64,000 bases of DNA from Ailanthus altissimus (taxonomy: Eukaryota > Streptophyta > Magnoliopsida > Sapindales > Simaroubaceae), in the NCBI GenBank assembly GCA_946807835.1, contig OX327697.1:22020001-22084000 (forward strand), read 5' to 3'. The notes beneath the pieces were generated by a model. The model worked only from the letters and a program-made list of their open reading frames with translations. It had not been told where the DNA came from and searched no databases. The first letter of the stretch is position 1, and each line of letters opens with the position of its first letter. Shown one piece after another: positions 58,501 through 64,000 of the stretch. The translations under genes and the position numbers were made by a program.

Positions 58501-59466
58501 GGAGGAGGACCCCGAGCCCTCTTTGAGTTACGAGGAGTTACACAACGTCGAGCTAAATTACTTGTACGAGGAGTCTTCTACAACAAAAGAATATTAAAGC
58601 ACGTAAAGGCGCACTTCAACATTCCCACCTAACTTTGAAGGTCTCCCTTGTTGATGATTTTCCAAGCTGACCTGAGCCTATGGAGGTAACCTTCCACCTA
58701 AATTTCTTTGATCTCTGTCTTTGGTTACCTATACAGCATATTTATCAAAATGTTTACTCAAATAAGAATAACCTCTTGCCACTTGATCTTGAATTCTCAA
58801 AGGGTCTTGTCGGGGCTTTATATTGTATGGGTGAGAGTTGGTCAAATTGAGCATGCCTTTTAAAAAATGTGCTAGGTCCAACCTAGCCAAATATAAAGGT
58901 TTCTGCTACTTAGTCCACGAGATAAAAAAATCTTTGATGCAGACCAAGCAAGAGTTAGGACCATTGAGCAAAATACAACAAGTTGGGAGAACCTTTTGTC
59001 TGCAACATCTCTTCAACCTCAAATCTTAGTATAGCTTTACTAAATAACATGTTAGTTGCAAATCAGAGAAAGAGAAGTAAGTCTTGACACTTCTCATTCC
59101 CTTTTATCTAGTTTGACTTATTGTTTGTTTTTGTACTTGAAGAAATGCCAAGAAAGATACAGCAGGAGAAAGAGGTCTTGCAAAATAAGATAGGATCGAG
59201 AACATAGACAAAGCCCCAGAGAAGATAGGACATTCTTAATTTTTTTTTATGGGGAAGAGAGGGAAAGAAGAAAATATACACTAGGTGATGGAGGTGAAAA
59301 CTTGCCCCTAACACCTCTAGCAAGGACGACGGAGGACCGTCCAATGGAATATCTTTAAAGTACTCCCTCACGAGTGGATAACGGCAAGAGCATGGCTAGC
59401 CCCTAGGTCCCGTACTAGCTTTTCTGAGTGAGCCATTATCACATTCTCCTTAGGGTCTATCTCTGA
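55556..59466. other. Unidentified region, no gene recognised
   Basis: AT-rich to 58280. From 58300 to 59400 base composition rises, and short coding-like stretches appear in plus frames (for example NNDGEEDPEPSLSYEELHN near 58490 and RSNLAKYKGFCYLVHEIKK near 58880), broken by stops. This may be a decayed retrotransposon gag or a transposon-derived gene, but I do not recognise the family. None of the short open frames is supported as a gene. Confidence 0.35.
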
Positions 59467-59470
59467 TAAG

Positions 59471-60010
59471 TGTCACGCCCCAAATATTCTCAAGCAATTA
59501 CTCGAACATTTGATGCGCGACAAGACCACCATGGGAGTACTTAGTCCATTTTGTGTTAAATGGGCTAGAGCTTCTAGAAGGTCCAATGGAGTTGGGTTGA
59601 GGCCACATTATTGTGGTAGGTGGGAGAATAATCTAAAAAAGGCATATTCTTTGGGATATACTTTTGGTAGTTGGCATCCTTGAAATATTCCTTAGGATAT
59701 TCTCCTCTTTATATGTGGACCATTGGATTAGAGTTAATCCTAACCGTCCATTGTAAATAACTTTAGCTATAAATAGGTGGAGTTCTCATTTAAGAAACCA
59801 TCCTCCAAATACTCCAAATTATAGAAATACTCATAGCTTGTAATTCTATAGCTTTGTAATTCTCTCTTTAGTAATAATATACGAGATCATTCTCTCAAAT
59901 ACTTGGTGTGCTTCTTCTTCATCTCTTTCTTTCGGTAATTGGGTCTTGTAGGCTGCTTAGCACTTGAAGAGTGTCTAAGGCCGCGCGGTTCGAGAAATCA
60001 GTCTGTGACA
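59471..60010 (+). mobile_element. Solo LTR, gypsy type (540 bp, 4-bp TSD TAAG)
   Basis: The termini are the perfect inverted pair TGTCAC...GTGACA (start TGTCACGCCCC, end CAGTCTGTGACA). TAAG flanks both sides (59467-59470, 60011-60014). GCTATAAATAGG near 59767 is a TATA box. No primer site follows. The TGTCACGCCCC start fits small Ty3/gypsy chromovirus LTRs, an inference from the ends only. Confidence 0.78.
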
Positions 60011-60014
60011 TAAG

Positions 60015-62400
60015 GCTGGCATAATGGGTTAAGACACAAGTATTTGACACAAATTCGACATATTTTAAGCGAATATAGATAAAGTTAAATTAACACGATT
60101 AATAAACAAATCGAATTCTTGTTATCCATCTATTAATCATGTCGTATATGTGCTTGAACTATATGATTCGTAAATTTGTTTAAGACACATTACTATTTAA
60201 CAAATTAATTCGCGATTCTTTTAAAAATGAATTCGTATTTCTTTGTTTTAAGACCTGAATTAAATTATAAGATAAATAATATAAATTTAAAATTAAAACT
60301 TTTATAACTTATTTTACACAATGATTTTTTTTAAATTGTGTTTTAGAAGAATTTTATTATTAAATACATTAAATACCTAATTTTTGATGTAATTTTAAAT
60401 TTTATTAATTATGACTTAAATATATTTAATCGTATTAAAAAAATTCAATGTTTCATGTAAACGAAATGAATTTAATATTATTATTGTTTTAACGAATATA
60501 ATCATGAACAAATCAAATTGTATACAATCGTATAAACGAATTGAATTTGATCCATTTATTTAAATGTGTTTAATCTTGTCGTGTTGTGTAATTCGAATAT
60601 TAAATTAATCAAATTTATATTTAAGTGCCTGATCCGTTTACGTAAACAAATAGTATACGAATATGATAAAATTTTGTTAGTACCTTATATTGACACGACA
60701 TGAATACACGATTAATTTACATGAATTACTACTCTAATTTTAAAGGTCTTCTCAGATTAAGATCATTCTTATGATAGAGTTTGTTAATCAATATTGAACT
60801 TGTATATCTAGCATAAAAATAAAATTATAATGCAAGACTTGTAAATAAGACATAACTTTGTAAAAATAAAAAATTAAGATAAAAAGTTATAAATATATGA
60901 TAAAATATAAAAATAGTGACTTTATAGTCCAACATAAGATATATATATATATATAATCTAACATGTGTAAGTTAATATCAAATTAATAAATGACAAACAT
61001 TGTCGATAAAAAAAACCAAACCTTGCAAATGTAATATAAAATTAAATCAATATTTAACTTGTATATCTTACTAAAGAAAATAAAATTAATTTGTAAAACT
61101 TATAAATAAAATAACCATTATGAAGCATTGATAATTTTATGTATAAATTTGTATTACATAAATTGTGATATGCTTATTAGAGACCGTGGTCTTTATTTCA
61201 TGTTTTATTAATATCATTGAGACAAAATTTTACTTTTCTTAATATTGATTTTTAATTTTTATATTTTGAGTATTAACAATATTTTTTTTCTCTAAAAGAA
61301 ATCAAAATATATATTTAGAATGTAGTTTAATTTATGACTATTACAAACAATATTCTCGATAAATTTATGTTTCTCTCTAAATTTAATACATAACTGTTAT
61401 GCTTGTATGGTTATTATTTTAATATATGTTTTTGTTGATGAAAAATTTAATAAATTAAATTATTTAAAATTTTAATTGAAAGATATAACTTATTATTTTT
61501 AAATAGGAATTCCAAGTAATTTGTTACCAACATCTCTTTATAAAGATTTAAGGGAAGAGATTTTCACTATTTAATTCAAGGGAGAATAACAATAAAAATA
61601 AAATATTGATGTCATAAAACCTATGATGGCATTATGGAAATTTTCTTTTTTATTAGTTTTGTGAATCAAGAAAATTTTCAACACAACCTAAACTTAGCAC
61701 GAGTTTAAGAAAATTTTGAACTCAACTTAACTCATATCAATTATAAATCCAACCCAAATTATATGGTTTAAATAGCAGTGGAGTTGCATTAAGGCCCAAA
61801 AAGTTTTTAAATTAAATAATAAAATTTTACAATTTTACCTAATAAAATAAAAAAATTTATAATTTATCCCCTTATAATTTCAAGTTCATTACTAAAATTT
61901 TGATATAGTTAAACTCCAACTCCATAAAATAATTTACTTTTATATTTTACCTCCCGTATCCTTTAGATTCTGGTTTTGTCACTAAGTTTAGATAGATTTT
62001 ATTTGTCCAGTGGGTTATGAAAGTTTTATGTAACACTACATAATGATCTCAAGATGTCAATGAAATTTGCCCTACTTATAACTCAAGGATGTTTACAATA
62101 TTGGGTATGAATGCATGTTTAAAAGAGCTAAAATATTTATATTAATTTTATATATGAAATTTGCCTTTATTGTCTTTAATCCAATTTTCAGGCCAATTTA
62201 GTTCATATTATTAAATGTTTATTTTAATTTTGTATATGAAATGACAACTGTATGATATTTGCCCTTATCATATTTAACCCAATTTGAGGGACTAACTTGA
62301 CTTGTATTATTCGTTTTCACTATTTTTTGTAGACTCACATCTCACATGTCAATCCCTTATTGTAGTTTAAGATAAAATTTTTGAAGGCCCACATACAGAT
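60015..62400. other. AT-rich region with decayed repeats, no gene
   Basis: No coding frame. 60040-60730 has many TCGAATT, ACGATTAAT and GACACGACA words in both orientations, suggesting a decayed transposon. 60765-60860 is echoed at 61045-61115 (AACTTGTATATCT..., AAAACTTATAAATAA). 62130-62290 contains two imperfect copies of a unit with TTTATATTAATTTTATATATGAAA and TTGCCCTT. Ends are not definable. Confidence 0.4.
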
Positions 62401-64000
62401 AATAATATAAATAAGAATTTGCCCACATGTCAATAGCTACTATAATTGAGATTACATTGTTGATAATTATATCATCATATTTTCATATTTCTTATGTGTA
62501 AGCATAATTTGTATCATTTTTATTATTTGGAATTCTTGTACCTCTTTTGGGACTAATGTCTCTTCTATGACTTTTGTCTTTTTAAGAACATGTATCTCTT
62601 TAGGGAATTGTACTTTTTCAGAGACTTTTGTCTTTTCACAAATTTATGTCTCTTCAAGGATTTTTGTCTTTTCGGGGACTTATATCTCTTCGGGAACTTG
62701 TGTTTCTTCGGGAACTTGTGTCTCTTCAAGAACTTATGTCTCTTCAAGAACTTATGTCTCTTCAAAGACTATTAACTCTTCTGATGTTAGTGATTTAGAG
62801 AATGTGAATTTATTGACTCGAGCATAATTTTTAATAGGATTTTGATTTTTTTCTTTCGTGGAATAATATCTTTTAAACTAAGTGGTTTGTCACGTTTCTA
62901 GCATGCAACAGACAATTCATTGGCTACCTTTTAATTCGACTGTTCTACAAGAATAGTCACCCAGGTTTATATATTAGTAGCTAGTATATATGACTTAGTG
63001 ACTTTTGATGTATATATAAATACATATAGTAATTTATTTGTAATTCTTTGAAGATGATCAATCCTTCACACCTTATTTTTGTATTAATTTATGTGTGGAT
63101 CTAAATAAGATATAGTGGTCCTTTTTAAACAAAGCTAATGCCTTACTTGATGAGGCAATTTTCTTTCCTTTAATGATGAGAATATTATCTCATCGAAATG
63201 GCAATCAATAAATCATGCGGTTAATAGATCACCCATCAAATGTTCAAGATATCTTAGAATTGATGATGAATTAAAACCATCATAAATCCTCAAGCGATGT
63301 TGAGATCTTATTTTAGTATAGTGTATGGTGATATAACCGTTAAGGATTTTGCTAATCTATTTTTGTGTGAACATGTGGCACAAGATGTTCTACATTGATT
63401 CCCACTATTGACAATAGTCATTAAATATTTTAAATGTAAACTCATCAACATTATTTAAACAAATAATTTTAATACAGTAGAATGAAATTGTGCCTTCAAT
63501 CTAATGATATGTGTTAGCAGTCTGGAAAATATAATATTTTATATAGACAGTAAACAAATATGCCATTACCATACAGATGCATAAATTAAAACTATAAAAT
63601 AGAAAGAAAAAAAAGGTCCACTTTGATGAATGATTTTATCTATAAATATCTCATTGAATCTTTTATAAAAATGATGGAGATTCTAGACTAATCTTAAAAT
63701 GGATGGTCTAACAACAAGTTTAACTTGTGAGAGTGGTACAAAACTCTCATTAGATAGCATAATGTTCAAGTTGTTTAGTAGATGTCTATGAGTATTTTCA
63801 ATTATCCTACGCATCATAGTTGATCGTGAATGACCAATGCGGTTATGCTATAGCACAAATATTTTTGGATCACTGAATTTTTGGTTCATTACTGCATAGC
63901 TGTCAATTGAATAATACATACTATATTATGAGGTAGAAAGCTCTTCAAGTATGCATTTTTTTATTTGAGATGATGGAAGTAATGCAAATATATGTATTTT
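62401..64000 (-). pseudogene. Decayed copia pol: GAG-pre-integrase/integrase and linker (runs off the window)
   Basis: Down the minus strand from about 63960, in shifting frames: LWHNRIGH-like words, SIMMRRIIENTH and LLNNLNIMLSNESF (63870-63750); LSQVKLVVRPSILRL (63740-63690); LLTHIIRLKAQF (63520-63480); VEHLVPHVHT (63400); RLRIYDGFNSSSILRYLEHLMGDLL (63290-63220, quoted in part); CHFDE (63190); then a linker with the 18-bp minisatellite (62566-62775) and INYA-type words near 62490. This order is that of one plant copia lineage. It is full of stops. Confidence 0.65.
62566..62775. repeat. 18-bp minisatellite, about 11 copies
   Basis: The unit is ACTTATGTCTCTTCAAGA with increasing variation to the left (TTTTGTCTTTTCAGAG, TATATCTCTTCGGGA and similar). 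The rightmost three units are almost identical. On the minus strand a unit reads E-E-T-(stop or Q)-V-(L/P), an expanded acidic linker between integrase and reverse transcriptase of the surrounding copia fossil. The overlapping open frames on both strands are products of the repeat. Confidence 0.85.

Noticed and set aside
62565..62827. Lys/Arg-rich and Ser-rich short frames on both strands
   Set aside because: They are read-outs of the 18-bp minisatellite.
1..64000. CRISPR arrays, bacterial operons, rRNA or tRNA genes
   Set aside because: No regularly spaced repeats, ribosome-binding sites or cloverleaf genes were seen; primer-binding sites only mimic tRNA ends.

Overview
The window is nuclear DNA of a flowering plant. 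It is very AT-rich, most of it is LTR-retrotransposon sequence, and the one ordinary host gene is a plant-specific NAC-type transcription factor with introns and a CT-rich leader. Splice sites, tRNA-iMet and tRNA-Asp primer-binding sites and Ty1/copia and Ty3/gypsy proteins all fit. Codon use and AT content suggest a dicot, but I cannot name the species.

Layout. 1-23 kb is a graveyard of repeats. There are two 2,814-bp solo LTRs of one family (1453-4266 and 5685-8498, each with a perfect 5-bp target-site duplication), a large foldback DNA element (8711-9955), a minus-strand solo LTR (10432-12756), two copia-type solo LTRs with GC-rich U3 segments (15877-16592, 17753-18778), and a decayed minus-strand copia element (about 17640-21100) whose RNase H is split by the second of these. 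The NAC gene runs from 23688 to 41776 in three exons. Its first intron is 17.1 kb because a decayed Ale/Retrofit-like copia element (24001-41002) sits in what would be an intron of about 100 bp, and that copia is itself split by a 12,412-bp gypsy element (26872-39283). 42.2-55.6 kb is a three-level nest, all on the minus strand: copia, interrupted by a Del/Tekay-like gypsy, interrupted by a Tnt1-like copia with a TACTA duplication. 55.6-64 kb is mostly unidentified AT-rich DNA with a solo LTR (59471-60010) and a decayed copia integrase (about 62400-64000) containing an 18-bp minisatellite.

The outstanding object is the gypsy element at 26872-39283. It is Athila-like: tRNA-Asp primer site, one uninterrupted 1,803-codon gag-pol frame with all catalytic motifs, two 1,556-bp LTRs with no difference that I can see, and a TTTGG duplication. 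Between pol and the 3' LTR it carries two intact extra genes. The first (34843-35391) is a small basic Cys-rich protein that resembles the nucleic-acid-binding/silencing-suppressor proteins of carlaviruses. The second (35707-36354) is a complete intronless LOG (LONELY GUY) cytokinin-activating phosphoribohydrolase, with its own TATA box 53 bp before the ATG. Its leader also holds six copies of a repeat, five of which encode a six-residue micro-ORF. A young, apparently complete retrotransposon carrying a hormone-activating enzyme and a possible viral counter-defence protein is the candidate novel system here.

How the parts relate: gag-pol supplies copying and integration. The two cargo genes would be made from a spliced or internally initiated RNA. 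The host NAC gene must splice across the whole nest to make its protein.
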